Shown here in pieces: positions 37,222 to 46,872 of a DNA stretch of 64,000 nt; the first letter of the stretch is position 1; the number at the start of each line of letters is the position of its first letter. The DNA is from Mycobacterium sp. (GTDB lineage Bacteria; Actinomycetota; Actinomycetes; Mycobacteriales; Mycobacteriaceae): the NCBI GenBank assembly GCA_031292665.1, contig JARLGR010000102.1:1-64000 (forward strand). Direction: 5' to 3'. The notes under the pieces are model-generated. The model saw only the letters and a program-made list of their open reading frames with translations, did not search any database and had not been told where the DNA came from. The translations under genes were made by a program, and so were the position numbers.

Positions 37222-39335
37222 GCCCGAAAATCCTGCCCGGCCGCGCCGACCCGCTGGGCGCCACGCCCAGCGCCGACGGCACGAACTTCGCCGTGGCATC
37301 GGCCGGCGACGAGGTCACCCTGTGCCTGTTCGACCCCGATGGGGTCGAGACACGGCTGGTGCTGCCCGAACGTGACGGCGACACCCGGCACGGCTTTGCG
37401 CCCGGCGTGACATCCGGGCAGGCCTACGGTTTCCGGGTCAGCGGACCCTACGATCCCGCGCGCGGCCTGCGCTACAACCCGACCAAGCTGCTGCTCGACC
37501 CCTACGCCCGCGCGATCCACGGCCGGGTGCGGTTCGGGCCCGAACTCCTCGGTCACGCATCCGATGACCCCGGCGCCCCCAGCCCGCTGGACTCGGCCGC
37601 TCACGTGCCGCGCAGCCTGGTGATAGCCGCCCCGCCACCGGCCGTGCCCGGGCCGGGGCACGCGCTGGCCGACACGATCATCTACGAGCTGCACGTGCGG
37701 GGGTTCACCGCCACCCATCCCGGCGTGCCGGCGGATCTGCGCGGCACCTATGCCGGGCTGGCGCACCCAGCCGCGCTGCAACATCTGATCGACCTAGGGG
37801 TGACCGCGGTGGAGCTGCTGCCGGTGCACCACAACGTGCCCGAGTCGTTCTTGCTGCAGCGCGGCCTGACTAACTATTGGGGCTACAACACCATCGGGTT
37901 CTTCGCTTCCCATGCCGGATACTCCGCGGCGGTGCGCGCCGGTCAACCCGGCGGCCAGGTCGAGGAGTTCCGCATTATGGTTGCCACCCTCCACGCCGCG
38001 CGGCTGGAGGTGCTGCTCGACGTGGTGTTCAACCACACCGCCGAAGCAGGAGCCGACGGCCCCACGCTGTGCCACCGGGGGCTAGACAACGCGGCCTACT
38101 ACCGCCTCGACCCGGCCGACCCGGCCCGCTACCTCGACACCACAGGTTGCGGCAATTCGGTCAACACGGGCCACCCGGTTGCGCTACGCATGGTCATGGA
38201 CTCGCTGCGCTACTGGGTCACCGAAATGGGTGTCGACGGCTTCCGCTTCGACCTAGCGCCCACCCTCGGCCGCCAAGAGAGCGGCTTCGACCCCTTCTCG
38301 GCGTTTTTCGATCTCGTCGGCCAGGATCCGGTCATCTCGCAGGTGAAGTTGATCGCCGAGCCGTGGGATGTCGGCCGGTTCGACAGCTACGACGTGGGCC
38401 GGTTCCCGGCGCAGTGGAGCGAATGGAACGGGCGCTTCCGCGACACCGTACGCGACTGGTGGCGTAGCCACGACGGGCTGCTTGGAGACTTCGCGTCGCG
38501 TATGTGTGGTTCCGCCGACATCTACGGCGGCCCCGCCGCGGGGCGCAGGCCGAGCGCGTCGGTCAACTTCGTCACGGTGCACGACGGATTCACCCTCACC
38601 GATCTCGTGTCCTATGACGGCAAGCACAACGAGGCGAACACGGAGGACAACCGTGACGGCACCGACGACAACCGATCCTGGAACTGTGGGGTGGAGGGCC
38701 CAACCACCAGCCCCGACGTGCTGGCGCTGCGGGCCCGGCAGAAACGTGCTCTGCTGTTGACACTGCTGCAGTCGGCGGGCGTCCCGTTGCTGCTGGGCGG
38801 CGATGAGCTCGGCCGCACCCAGCGGGGCAACAACAACGCCTACTGCCAAGACAACGAGATCACCTGGTTCGACTGGTCAACGGTCGACCACGAACTGCTC
38901 AAGTTCACAAAGGACCTCCTCGCGCTGCGCCGTCGGCACCCGGTGTTCCGCAGGCGCCGCTTCCTGACCGGCCCCGCCGCCGCGGATCTACGCTGGTTCA
39001 CCCCGGCCGGCACCGAGATGAGCCAGCAGAACTGGACCGACCCCGAGGCGCGCGCCGTCGCGGTTTTGATCGACGGCTCAACCGATCCAGACGTGGCGCC
39101 AGACGGCACACCGCTGGTCGATGACGACTTCCTCATCTTCGTCAACGCCTGGTGGGAGCCGCTGACCTTCCAGCTACCAGCGGATGTCTCAGCGCGGCGC
39201 TGGGACATCGTGTGCGACACCTTCGACCCGGCCCACACTGGCACGGCCGCGGCGCACGTGGACGTGGGATCGCGCTCTACGGTCTTACTCAGCTCGCTGG
39301 CCTCGCCCAGCCGCGTTGCTGGCGGCACAGCGTGA
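37218..39335 (+). CDS. glgX: Glycogen debranching enzyme GlgX
   Basis: 705 residues, GH13. An N-terminal CBM48 domain (about 1-110, LGATPSADGTNFAV) precedes the TIM barrel: YELHVRGFT, VVFNHTAE, nucleophile in DGFRFDLA, acid/base Glu in LIAEPWD, and TVHDGFTL with the stabilising Asp. The GlgX/TreX signature GNNNAYCQDNEITWFDW is complete. It cleaves alpha-1,6 branches of phosphorylase-limited glycogen. Mycobacteria often carry another treX-linked copy beside treY/treZ; this one is coupled to a glucosidase instead. Confidence 0.93.
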   Translation: MSPKILPGRADPLGATPSADGTNFAVASAGDEVTLCLFDPDGVETRLVLPERDGDTRHGFAPGVTSGQAYGFRVSGPYDPARGLRYNPTKLLLDPYARAIHGRVRFGPELLGHASDDPGAPSPLDSAAHVPRSLVIAAPPPAVPGPGHALADTIIYELHVRGFTATHPGVPADLRGTYAGLAHPAALQHLIDLGVTAVELLPVHHNVPESFLLQRGLTNYWGYNTIGFFASHAGYSAAVRAGQPGGQVEEFRIMVATLHAARLEVLLDVVFNHTAEAGADGPTLCHRGLDNAAYYRLDPADPARYLDTTGCGNSVNTGHPVALRMVMDSLRYWVTEMGVDGFRFDLAPTLGRQESGFDPFSAFFDLVGQDPVISQVKLIAEPWDVGRFDSYDVGRFPAQWSEWNGRFRDTVRDWWRSHDGLLGDFASRMCGSADIYGGPAAGRRPSASVNFVTVHDGFTLTDLVSYDGKHNEANTEDNRDGTDDNRSWNCGVEGPTTSPDVLALRARQKRALLLTLLQSAGVPLLLGGDELGRTQRGNNNAYCQDNEITWFDWSTVDHELLKFTKDLLALRRRHPVFRRRRFLTGPAAADLRWFTPAGTEMSQQNWTDPEARAVAVLIDGSTDPDVAPDGTPLVDDDFLIFVNAWWEPLTFQLPADVSARRWDIVCDTFDPAHTGTAAAHVDVGSRSTVLLSSLASPSRVAGGTA

Positions 39336-39455
39336 GTCCGATGAAATCGCGGGCGCCTCGGGTCGACGACGGCCTTTGGCACCGAGGATCCGGGAGAGGG
39401 CATCACTGCGTGCACCCGAAAGCGTCCTCAGCCCTCACACCGTTAAGGAGCGATG

Positions 39456-41240
39456 GTGAGCGAAGCCGGTTCCGGCCCTGACGAATTGGCTCCCTCCAAT
39501 GCCGAGAACGCCGCCGCTACAGCACCTGGCGGCGTTGCCACCGAAGAGCCCGTCGCGACGGCACCACCCGGGCACACACCCCCGGCGAAAGCGCCGCCAG
39601 TGAATAAGAGGCCGTGGTGGGTGCGCCGCTACACGTTCACCGGCACCGCCGTCGGGCTGGTGCTTTTGTGGTTGTCGATGACCCCGTCGCTGCTGCCCCG
39701 CGGGCCGCTGTTCCAGGCGCTGGTCAGCGGAGTATCCGGCGCGATTGGTTATGCACTGGGCGTGTTGGCGGTGTGGCTGGCGCGCTACATGCGATCGAAA
39801 GACACCAGCCCGCCCGCGCCGCGAATGGCATGGGTCATGCTGGTCGCCGCCGCCGTGGTTGGCACCATCGGCATGATCTTCTGGTTCCACGTCTGGCAGG
39901 ACCACGTGCGCGACCTGATGGGTGTCCCGCGGCTGACATGGCATGACTACCCATTGGCTGCGGCGCTGTCGATCGTGGTGTTGTTTGCGCTCGTCGAGAT
40001 CGGCCAACTGATCAGGCGGCTAATTCTCTTCCTGGTGAGCAAGCTCAATCGCGTTGCCCCCCCACGGGTTTCGGCGGTGGTCGCGGCGCTGCTCGTGGCC
40101 GTGCTGATTTTCGCGATCCTCAACGGCGTGGTGGTCCGCTTCGCGATGCGAACACTGAACAACACATTCGAGGCGGTCAACAACGAGCAAAGTCCGAACA
40201 CGCCGGCGCCGACGACGTCGCTGCGCTCGGGCGGCCCCGGCTCCTTGGTGTCATGGGCGTCGATTGGAAAACAGGGCCGCATCTTCGTCGCCGGCGGCCC
40301 CGCGATCGGGCAGCTGTCGGCGTTCAATGGCGCCCCCGCAATAGAGCCGATCCGCGCGTACGCCGGGTTGGGGTCAGCCCACGGCATCCGCGCCACCGCC
40401 GAGCTGGCCGCCCGCGAGCTCGAACGCACCGGTGGCCTGCAGCGCAAGGTCGTGGCCGTCGCCACCACCACCGGGACCGGCTGGATCAACGAGGCCGAAG
40501 CTGACGCGATCGAGTACATGTTCAACGGCGACACCGCGATCGTGAGCATGCAGTACTCGTTTTTGCCCAGCTGGCTATCGTTCCTGGTGGACAAGGAAAA
40601 TGCCCGCCAGGCCGGTCAGGCGCTCTTCGAAGCGGTCTCGGCACGTGTGCGCGCGCTGCCGGAAGGACAGCGGCCCAAGCTGGTGCTGTTTGGCGAGAGT
40701 CTGGGATCGTTCGGCGGGGAGGCGCCGTTCCTGTCCGCCAACAACATCGTCGCGCGCACCGACGGTGCCTTGTTTAGTGGGCCCACATTCAACAACACGA
40801 TGTGGCTGGAGGTGACCCGCAATCGCGATAAGGGCTCACCGCAATGGCTGCCGATCTATGAGCAGGGCCAGGACGTTCGATTCGCCGCCAGAGCCGACAA
40901 CCTTGGTCGCCCGCCAGACCCGTGGGCCAACCCCCGCATCGTGTACCTGCAACACGCGTCCGACCCAATCGCGTGGTGGAACCCCGACCTGTTGCTGCGC
41001 AAACCGGACTGGCTGCGCGAAAAACGCGGCTACGACGTGCCGGGCGAGATGGAATGGATCCCGGTGGTGACCTTCCTTCAGGTATCGGCCGACATGGCCG
41101 TCGCCGTCGATGTTCCCGACGGGCACGGTCACCGCTACGTCAAAGACGTCGCTAACGGCTGGGCCGCGATCCTGCAGCCGCCGGCTTGGACTCCAGACAA
41201 GACTGAACGTCTGCGACTTATGTTGCACGCCAACGAATGA
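39456..41240 (+). CDS. Membrane alpha/beta hydrolase (Abhydrolase_9 family)
   Basis: About 594 residues. A Pro/Ala-rich N-terminus (about 50 residues) is followed by four to five membrane helices up to residue 230, then a catalytic domain with nucleophile FGESLGSFGGE. Matches the two-part family Abhydrolase_9_N/Abhydrolase_9. The GTG at 39456 is five bases after AAGGAG; the ATG at 39453 is only two bases from it, so GTG is preferred. It lies 120 bases after glgX. Substrate unknown; the topology suggests a lipid or cell-wall ester. Confidence 0.85.
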   Translation: MSEAGSGPDELAPSNAENAAATAPGGVATEEPVATAPPGHTPPAKAPPVNKRPWWVRRYTFTGTAVGLVLLWLSMTPSLLPRGPLFQALVSGVSGAIGYALGVLAVWLARYMRSKDTSPPAPRMAWVMLVAAAVVGTIGMIFWFHVWQDHVRDLMGVPRLTWHDYPLAAALSIVVLFALVEIGQLIRRLILFLVSKLNRVAPPRVSAVVAALLVAVLIFAILNGVVVRFAMRTLNNTFEAVNNEQSPNTPAPTTSLRSGGPGSLVSWASIGKQGRIFVAGGPAIGQLSAFNGAPAIEPIRAYAGLGSAHGIRATAELAARELERTGGLQRKVVAVATTTGTGWINEAEADAIEYMFNGDTAIVSMQYSFLPSWLSFLVDKENARQAGQALFEAVSARVRALPEGQRPKLVLFGESLGSFGGEAPFLSANNIVARTDGALFSGPTFNNTMWLEVTRNRDKGSPQWLPIYEQGQDVRFAARADNLGRPPDPWANPRIVYLQHASDPIAWWNPDLLLRKPDWLREKRGYDVPGEMEWIPVVTFLQVSADMAVAVDVPDGHGHRYVKDVANGWAAILQPPAWTPDKTERLRLMLHANE

Positions 41241-41547
41241 GGCCAAACGGCGCGGTGCTCGCGCACGGTCAGTTCCCCCTGATGAACGGGGGTTGGGCAA
41301 ATTAGCTGACACCGCCGGCGGTAAGCCGGAACAAGATCTTGCGGGTCGGGGTCATCGCCATCTGGTCGGTCAACCGCCCGGCGATGGTGAAGGACCGATC
41401 CCTGAGTGCCGAACACGCTGCGGCACAAATGCGTTCCACCGCGCACCCGCTCGGGCCGCGGGGCGCCCATTTGGTCCGCTCCACGCGAACATCGGCGTTC
41501 GCACACGTGGGGAAGTCGGCGCACGTCCGACGCCATATATACGCGCG
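41241..41547. other. Intergenic region with weak hairpin
   Basis: 307 bases between convergent genes. CCCCC-N8-GGGGG at 41275-41292 may act as a terminator. On the minus strand a 60-codon open frame (41302-41484) ending GRLTDQMAMTPTRKILFR has protein-like composition but no start with a ribosome binding site, and I do not recognise it. Possibly a decayed gene. Confidence 0.3.
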
Positions 41548-42498
41548 CTAGCTGCGGCGCATGGACAGCGGCGGCAGTCGGTTCGGGTCGTCTTCAAGTG
41601 CGCTGCGGTCCCAGCCGCCGAGCTCGGCGGCCGCCTCGTATGTGGTCTGCAAGAAGCGGGCGACCGCGCGGTCGGGGTCATCGGCAGTGCGCACGGCTTC
41701 GTAGGGCAGCAGGAATTCTTTGTGTTCGTCGCTGAAGTAGGCGGTGTCTGGTTCAACGCGGTGGCCCGAGAAACCTTCCGGCTCCGGGTATGCGTAGGAG
41801 TAGAACGCGCCCTCTTTACCGCCTCCGGGCCAAAAGCCGCAGCTGCTGAGTTCGCGTGAGTACCCCTCAGCCATCACCCAGTCCGGGCAGTTGGGGGCTC
41901 CTCCCGGATGCAGGGGGGCGGGCCGTCCGGAAAATCGTGTACAGGCTAAATCCAAAGCACCCCAGAAGAATTGGACAGGGCTGGCCTTTCCGACGAACGC
42001 CGCGCGGAAGTTGGTCATGACTCGGTGCGCCGCCACCAGCTGCTGCCAGAACGCGCGCGCCGCATCGGGATCGTATTCAGCATGCTGGTAGTCCTCAGCG
42101 AACGGGATAGCGGGTTCTACCTCGTTGGGCTTGCCTATGATATGCGATTCGATGCCGAGACTGTCGAGCGCCGAGAGCGTCTCTCCGTAAAACTCGGCGA
42201 CCGGTTTGGCAACTAACGGCACCGCCTTCTGACCCCCGTCACTATGCCGGATCACAAGCATATGGCTGACGAAGTCGAATTCCATGTCGAACACCGCATC
42301 TCGGTATGGAACTGCAGCGGTGGTCAATCCCCGTGGACTCACATACAACGTCACTTGCCACCAGTGGTTCAACAGCGGCATGTGAACCATGCGGATCTTG
42401 CCGACGATCTGGGTCCACATATGCAAGGTGTCGCGTGTGGCCGGCCATTCGTCCACCATCAGGCATGGCCAGTCGTAGGTCCACGCGGGGCCGTTCAT
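41548..42498 (-). CDS. DUF5996 family protein
   Basis: 316 residues from ATG 42498, preceded by AGGGGAA. Starts MNGPAWTYDWPCLMVDEWPA and contains LHMWTQIVGKIRM, the hallmark of the DUF5996 family, plus FFWGALDLACTRFSGRPAP and GFWPGGGKEGAFYSYAYPEP. Soluble, function unknown. Its start overlaps the stop of a small upstream frame (ATGA). Confidence 0.88.
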   Translation of the reverse strand: MNGPAWTYDWPCLMVDEWPATRDTLHMWTQIVGKIRMVHMPLLNHWWQVTLYVSPRGLTTAAVPYRDAVFDMEFDFVSHMLVIRHSDGGQKAVPLVAKPVAEFYGETLSALDSLGIESHIIGKPNEVEPAIPFAEDYQHAEYDPDAARAFWQQLVAAHRVMTNFRAAFVGKASPVQFFWGALDLACTRFSGRPAPLHPGGAPNCPDWVMAEGYSRELSSCGFWPGGGKEGAFYSYAYPEPEGFSGHRVEPDTAYFSDEHKEFLLPYEAVRTADDPDRAVARFLQTTYEAAAELGGWDRSALEDDPNRLPPLSMRRS

Positions 42499-42767
42499 GT
42501 CGTTCCCCTGCACAGGTCGCCCAGCGTGCGAACGATTGACTTGGTCGAAAGGTCGTCGATCATGTATGCAACCCAATACCCGCTCATAGGCTCCACCCGC
42601 TCCGCTTCCGCTCTGCATGGCCAACTCGAGTCTGCCGGAAGCCGCCGCCCCTTGTCGATATCGATGCGCACAACGTCGCTGGCCTTTCGCGGGTGCCTGT
42701 GAACAACGGCGCCAGTTGCAACGTCCGCGATGACATGAAGCAAACCACTGAGACTATTCCGAAACAC
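42495..42767 (-). CDS. Small unrecognised ORF coupled to DUF5996
   Basis: 90 codons from GTG 42767. The stop overlaps the DUF5996 start by four bases, an arrangement that favours translation of both. The C-terminal half (SGYWVAYMIDDLSTKSIVRTLGD) looks like real protein. No good ribosome binding site was found and no family is recognised; it could be a decayed upstream gene. Confidence 0.35.
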   Translation of the reverse strand: MFRNSLSGLLHVIADVATGAVVHRHPRKASDVVRIDIDKGRRLPADSSWPCRAEAERVEPMSGYWVAYMIDDLSTKSIVRTLGDLCRGTT

Positions 42768-43334
42768 ATCGACGCTGGCAGAAACGTCTCGATTACGTTG
42801 CGCCCGTGAGCAAGGTCGCGGATGCGTAAGCGTCCTATCGGTGAATCAGCATCCGCCCGCTGCGATTCCGCGTCGCTACATGAGACGCGGTAATGACAGC
42901 TCGGAGGTGTCGACCGGGATCGTCCCAGTTACGGTTTCCGCCGGCGTCCACTCGTCGGAGTCAGGCCCGGAGTCGGTCGCGCGATCCCGGTCATCGACTT
43001 TTTCACTAACTTGGGCTTCCTGTGTCGAGACGACGGGTGGTGTCGCCACTAGAGGCGCACGCCCACGCCTGGCGCGCGACGCACGCCAAGCTGTGAGGGG
43101 GTGCGATTGGCCATGCTGTCAGCAACGCTGTGGGTTGATCAATCAACGCATGTATGACGTAATCCACAGTTGGCATGTCCATCTCACGCGAAGGACGTGA
43201 ATGGTTCAACTGCTCGAGTCCCGCTAAGCCGACGACGTTTGCGTCTGCCCGGTTTCGGCAGCCCGTCGACTGCTCTTGACGAGTCACGGCAAGGACCTCG
43301 GGTCGACGCGTCATTGCCTACGTGCCAACAGATT
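42768..43334. other. Intergenic region, probably decayed
   Basis: 567 bases without a confident gene. A minus-strand frame from GTG 43049 to TAG at 42876-42878 (57 codons, Thr/Asp/Pro-rich, ending TIPVDTSELSLPRLM) reads like the tail of a secreted or disordered protein; the frame stays open upstream to about 43120. No ribosome binding site. It may be the remains of a gene. Confidence 0.3.
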
Positions 43335-43604
43335 TCACGCACTTCGCTGGAGACTGAATTTCAGACATGGCATCACGCCGTCGCGGGGCAGTGTTTCGGG
43401 GCCAACACGTCCGACGCCGTCGGCAAGCAGTTTGCGGAATTGTCGTCGCCCGTCATGAAGCTGCGACATCACGGTTCCCAACGGGATGTGCATGATCTCC
43501 GCGATCTCCATGCAACGGAACCCCGCGACATCGGCGTAATACACAAATTCGCGAAATTGCCGCGGCAGTGCCGCCATTGCGGCCTTGAGGTCGTTGTCCG
43601 ACAA
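43335..43604 (-). pseudogene. ECF sigma factor fragment (region 4 only)
   Basis: About 65 codons aligned to SigH region 4: [18 protein letters not shown] and [20 protein letters not shown] against [18 protein letters not shown] and [20 protein letters not shown] in the sigH of this window. Region 2 (core binding and -10 recognition) is missing; the fragment begins 7 bases after the pucR pseudogene ends. The only start is a TTG at 43604 without ribosome binding site. A deletion remnant; unlikely to work as a sigma factor. Confidence 0.75.
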
Positions 43605-43611
43605 CGAATCT

Positions 43612-44799
43612 CTACATCAATCGGCGTTGCACTTCGAAGGCCAGACACAGTTCGGCTACATCACGCGGCCGGGTAAGGGAACGGCCGGTGCGCTGCTCGA
43701 TGCGGTGCATCCGTTAGCGGACGGTATTGGGGTGACAGAACAGCATCTCCCCAGCGGTGCGCATCGGCCCGTCGTGGTCCAGCCACACCCGAAACGTCTC
43801 GAACAGGATTTCCCGCTCTTCGTCGGCAAGATCGGCGAAACACTCCATCACGGGGCTCGCGAGTTCGACCATCACTTCGGGTGCGCTGACCGCGGCGGTG
43901 GCCAGGATCGAGCCGTCAAACACCGACACCGGCGAGCCGGGGTCTGCCCGGCCCCGCAGCGTCACCCGGGCCTGACGTAGCCCCCGCGCGGTGTCGCGCA
44001 GATCGTCGAAGCGGGCGCTGACACCCACCCGGCCGATGGCTACCCGCGCCACCAGCGCCAGCACCGCAGCCAGGTGGCGGTCGGTCTTGACGTGCACGAT
44101 TCCGACTTCCACGTCGGGCAACCCCCGCCACGCGGAGGACACATCCAGGCTGCGGAGCTTCGCCTCGATACCCGGCAGGGCGTCCACCCTGGACTGGGAG
44201 ACATCGGCGGCAACCACCACGAATGGACCGGTACTCGGCAACCGAAGATAGTCGGCGGCCTCCCACAGGCTGCACCGCTCGAACAGCCGGCCCCGCATCA
44301 GGGCATCGATGAGCTCTGACCGCTTCATTTCGTCGCGCACGACCCGGCGGGTCTGCTCCTGTCGGTACCCGGCGGCCATTGCGCCGGTGAACACGTCCTG
44401 AGCGGTCAGTAATTCGGCGGTCAGCGTATGCAACGCATCGCCATTCATGTCGGGCCGGGTCGCGGCCTCGGCGGCTACGGCCTCCCACACCCGCCGGAAA
44501 CCGACCCGATAAGCCTCCATCACCGACGACAGCGGCACCCCGTCACGCGCCCGCTCAACCCCTAGCCGGGTGGCCGCGGTCACGTTGAAATCGCCACCGG
44601 CGGCGATCGCCCCAAAGATCGCTCGCACGTTGGCGGCACAGCCCGCAGCCACCACGTCGAACGGCACCGCCGCGGTCGCCCCGTAGAGCCGCACCTCGCG
44701 GGTGATTGCACGCGCAAGCAGGATCGACACTTCATCGGTTCGCCGGTACACCGCGTCTGCGACGTCAGCGACCTGTTGCAGCACAATGTCGCTTTTCAT
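43612..44799 (-). pseudogene. PucR-family regulator with premature stop
   Basis: Start taken at ATG 44799 (GTG 44844 possible). 361 codons run to a TAA at 43714-43716, directly after MLFCHPNTVR. In the same frame the sequence continues RMHRIEQRTGRSLTRPRD to a natural end [10 protein letters not shown] and TAG at 43612-43614. The intact paralogue at 45051 reads CHPNTVRHRLRRIEELTGRS here, so TAA stands where His is expected. The stop removes the last 34 residues of the C-terminal HTH (PucR_30-type), including the recognition helix region. The N-terminal RsbRD-like and GGDEF-like parts are intact. Confidence 0.8.
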
Positions 44800-45050
44800 G
44801 GAGGGCACATTAGGTACCGACCGGGCCCGGGCAGTTGTTCTCACGAGACGAAGATGGCCGACATTGTTGTTGTCGGGAGCGGCACGGTGCAGGGGAGGCA
44901 GCGCCCTTGCCTACCGATCACGGTCGACCCAAAGTGCTCCCACCACCATCGCCGGCAATCGCGCTGCCGTCTATGTGACCGGTGGCTAAGAGCGAGCCGC
45001 TTCGCTTGACCGCTCACATTCGCCAGTGAGCGAGCCTATGGTTTGGGGAT
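44800..45050. other. Divergent pucR intergenic region with Rossmann remnant
   Basis: Between the broken and the intact pucR genes. On the plus strand ATG 44854 begins MADIVVVGSG, the start of a Rossmann FAD/NAD protein, but the frame is lost at once; probably a stump of an oxidoreductase. The stretch also forms CCGACA-N7-TGTCGG (44858-44876), which may be only a by-product of the coding remnant. Promoters for both pucR genes should be here. Confidence 0.35.
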
Positions 45051-46274
45051 ATGAGCACGACAACACACCCTGTCGGCGACCAGCGTGGCGCCGCTCCTGA
45101 TCCGCACATCGTCGAGCTCGGCGAACTCATGCTGGCCCGCGCCCCGAGACTGGGAAAAGCGATGGCGGATCTGCTCTGCCGCGAGATCGACGTCTACCGC
45201 GAGGGCACCGTCGTCACGAAGGAGCAAGTGGCCGAAAGTTGCGTGGCGAATGTGACGTTCATCTTCGACTCGCTGGTCGGGCACGCCGATGTCGGCGTTT
45301 CTCCCGCGGAGCGGACCGGTACCGAACGCGCGCTCGCCGGTGTGCCGCTGCCGGCGGTGATGACCGCCTACCGGATCGGTTTCCGATTCATGTGGGAGGA
45401 AACCCTTGCCACCGCCCGGGCTGCGGCGATACCCACCGACTCGATCCTCAATGCCACCGCACGTGTCTTCGTTGCGCAAGACACGTTCACTCAGGCGATG
45501 GCCAGCGCCTACCGCCAACAGCTGACCACGCAGATTCTACAGCGGGAGGAAGAACGATCGGCATTGGTCGAAGCGCTGCTCTCCCACAGGATCACTGACA
45601 GCCAAAGCCTCTGGGAGGCAGCAGATCTGCTGCGGCTCCCCACCTCGGGACCCTACGTCGTCGTAGCGGCGGAGTTGCGTGCGATCGGGAAGCTGGGATT
45701 ACCGACAATCGAAAACAAACTGTCCGTACGCGACATCCGGTCAGCATGGCGCCTGCTGCCGGACTTACAGGTCGGCATCGTCCATCTGCGGGGCCACGCG
45801 ACGCCATCGGCGCTCGGCAAGCTCGTCGAGGTGCTGCAGCAGGCCGCGACCGCGCGAGTCGGCATCAGTCCGCCGTTTCGCGAGCTGGCCGAAACCAGCG
45901 ACGCACTGCGATTCGCCCGACTGGCGGTCACCGGGAAGCCATTGGCCGACTCACTCGTTGCCGTCTTCGACGACACCCCGCTTGCCGTCGCGGCGGTGAG
46001 CGCCCCGGAGGTCATGGCGAAGATCAGGTCCGTGGTGCTCGGGCGGCTGAACGGACTTCCCGCCGAGGAGCGCACGCTGCTGCTCGATACCTTTCAGGCT
46101 TGGTTGCAGGCGGGCGGCTCCGCCAATGACACCGCGGCGAAAATCTATTGCCATCCCAACACCGTGCGGCACCGGCTGCGCCGCATCGAGGAGTTGACCG
46201 GTCGATCACTCTCGCGGCCAACAGATCTCGCCGAGCTGTGTCTGGCGTTCGAGGTCGAGCTTCGACTGCCCTAG
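45051..46274 (+). CDS. PucR-family transcriptional regulator
   Basis: 407 residues. N-terminal RsbT-coantagonist-like helical domain (to about 170, LPAVMTAYRIGFRFMWEE), a middle GGDEF-like domain, and the C-terminal HTH YCHPNTVRHRLRRIEELTGRS. Such proteins (PucR/CdaR type) sense metabolites and activate catabolic genes. ATG at 45051. Divergent from its decayed paralogue. The target may be one of the oxidoreductase or acyl-CoA genes nearby, but no operator is obvious. Confidence 0.9.
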   Translation: MSTTTHPVGDQRGAAPDPHIVELGELMLARAPRLGKAMADLLCREIDVYREGTVVTKEQVAESCVANVTFIFDSLVGHADVGVSPAERTGTERALAGVPLPAVMTAYRIGFRFMWEETLATARAAAIPTDSILNATARVFVAQDTFTQAMASAYRQQLTTQILQREEERSALVEALLSHRITDSQSLWEAADLLRLPTSGPYVVVAAELRAIGKLGLPTIENKLSVRDIRSAWRLLPDLQVGIVHLRGHATPSALGKLVEVLQQAATARVGISPPFRELAETSDALRFARLAVTGKPLADSLVAVFDDTPLAVAAVSAPEVMAKIRSVVLGRLNGLPAEERTLLLDTFQAWLQAGGSANDTAAKIYCHPNTVRHRLRRIEELTGRSLSRPTDLAELCLAFEVELRLP

Positions 46275-46293
46275 GCGACCCTGGGAGATCCTG

Positions 46294-46872
46294 TCAAGCC
46301 TTCGCCTTCGTCCGGCTTCGAACCTGGAACGCCGTGATGACGTCGATAATGCCGATGGCGATCAGCCAGCAGCCGGCGACCAGGGTCAGGACCGCGATCG
46401 AGTCGATCGGCGAGATGATCAGCACGCCGCCGCCGATAACGATGATCACACCGGAGAACGCCTGCCAGCCGCGTCCGGGCATGTGGTCGAAGGATAGCGC
46501 CGACGCGAGCAGAGTCATCCCGCGGAACACCCAGCCGATACCGATCCACAAGGCCAACAGCGTGACCGCCTCGAATTTGTCGCGGAAGCAGAAGAACCCC
46601 AGCACCAACGACACGACGCCGGTCAAGAACGCCAGCACTCTCATTGCGGCGCCGGTGTGCGTGCCGAACGCGGCAAACACATATCCAATTCCAGATACCA
46701 CCAGGTAGATGCCGAACAGGACACCCGCCACCAACAATGACGGGCCTGGCCAGGCCAGCACGATGACACCGAGCGTGACAGCCACGATGCCGATCAGGAG
46801 AAGCAGCTGCCATGCGCTACGCGCAAGCTGATGCAGCGGACCTTCGAAAACAGTCTTGTCGCTAACAGTCAT
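46294..46872 (-). CDS. HdeD-like membrane protein (DUF308), copy 2
   Basis: 192 residues from ATG 46872 (MTVSDKTVFEG). Six hydrophobic segments in DUF308 arrangement, e.g. SAWQLLLLIGIVAVTLGVIV, LLVAGVLFGIYLVVSGIGYV, VLAFLTGVVSLVLGFFCF. Low direct similarity to copy 1 at 33820 outside the helix pattern. Ends 19 bases after the convergent pucR. Likely an envelope acid-stress protein. Confidence 0.87.
   Translation of the reverse strand: MTVSDKTVFEGPLHQLARSAWQLLLLIGIVAVTLGVIVLAWPGPSLLVAGVLFGIYLVVSGIGYVFAAFGTHTGAAMRVLAFLTGVVSLVLGFFCFRDKFEAVTLLALWIGIGWVFRGMTLLASALSFDHMPGRGWQAFSGVIIVIGGGVLIISPIDSIAVLTLVAGCWLIAIGIIDVITAFQVRSRTKAKA

Noticed and set aside
41302-41484. A 60-codon minus-strand frame after the membrane hydrolase gene
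   Set aside because: Protein-like composition but no ribosome binding site or recognisable family; left as part of the intergenic entry.
44858-44876. CCGACA-N7-TGTCGG palindrome as a PucR operator
   Set aside because: It coincides with a coding remnant (MADIVVVGSG), where GTTGTTGTC is explained by valine codons.
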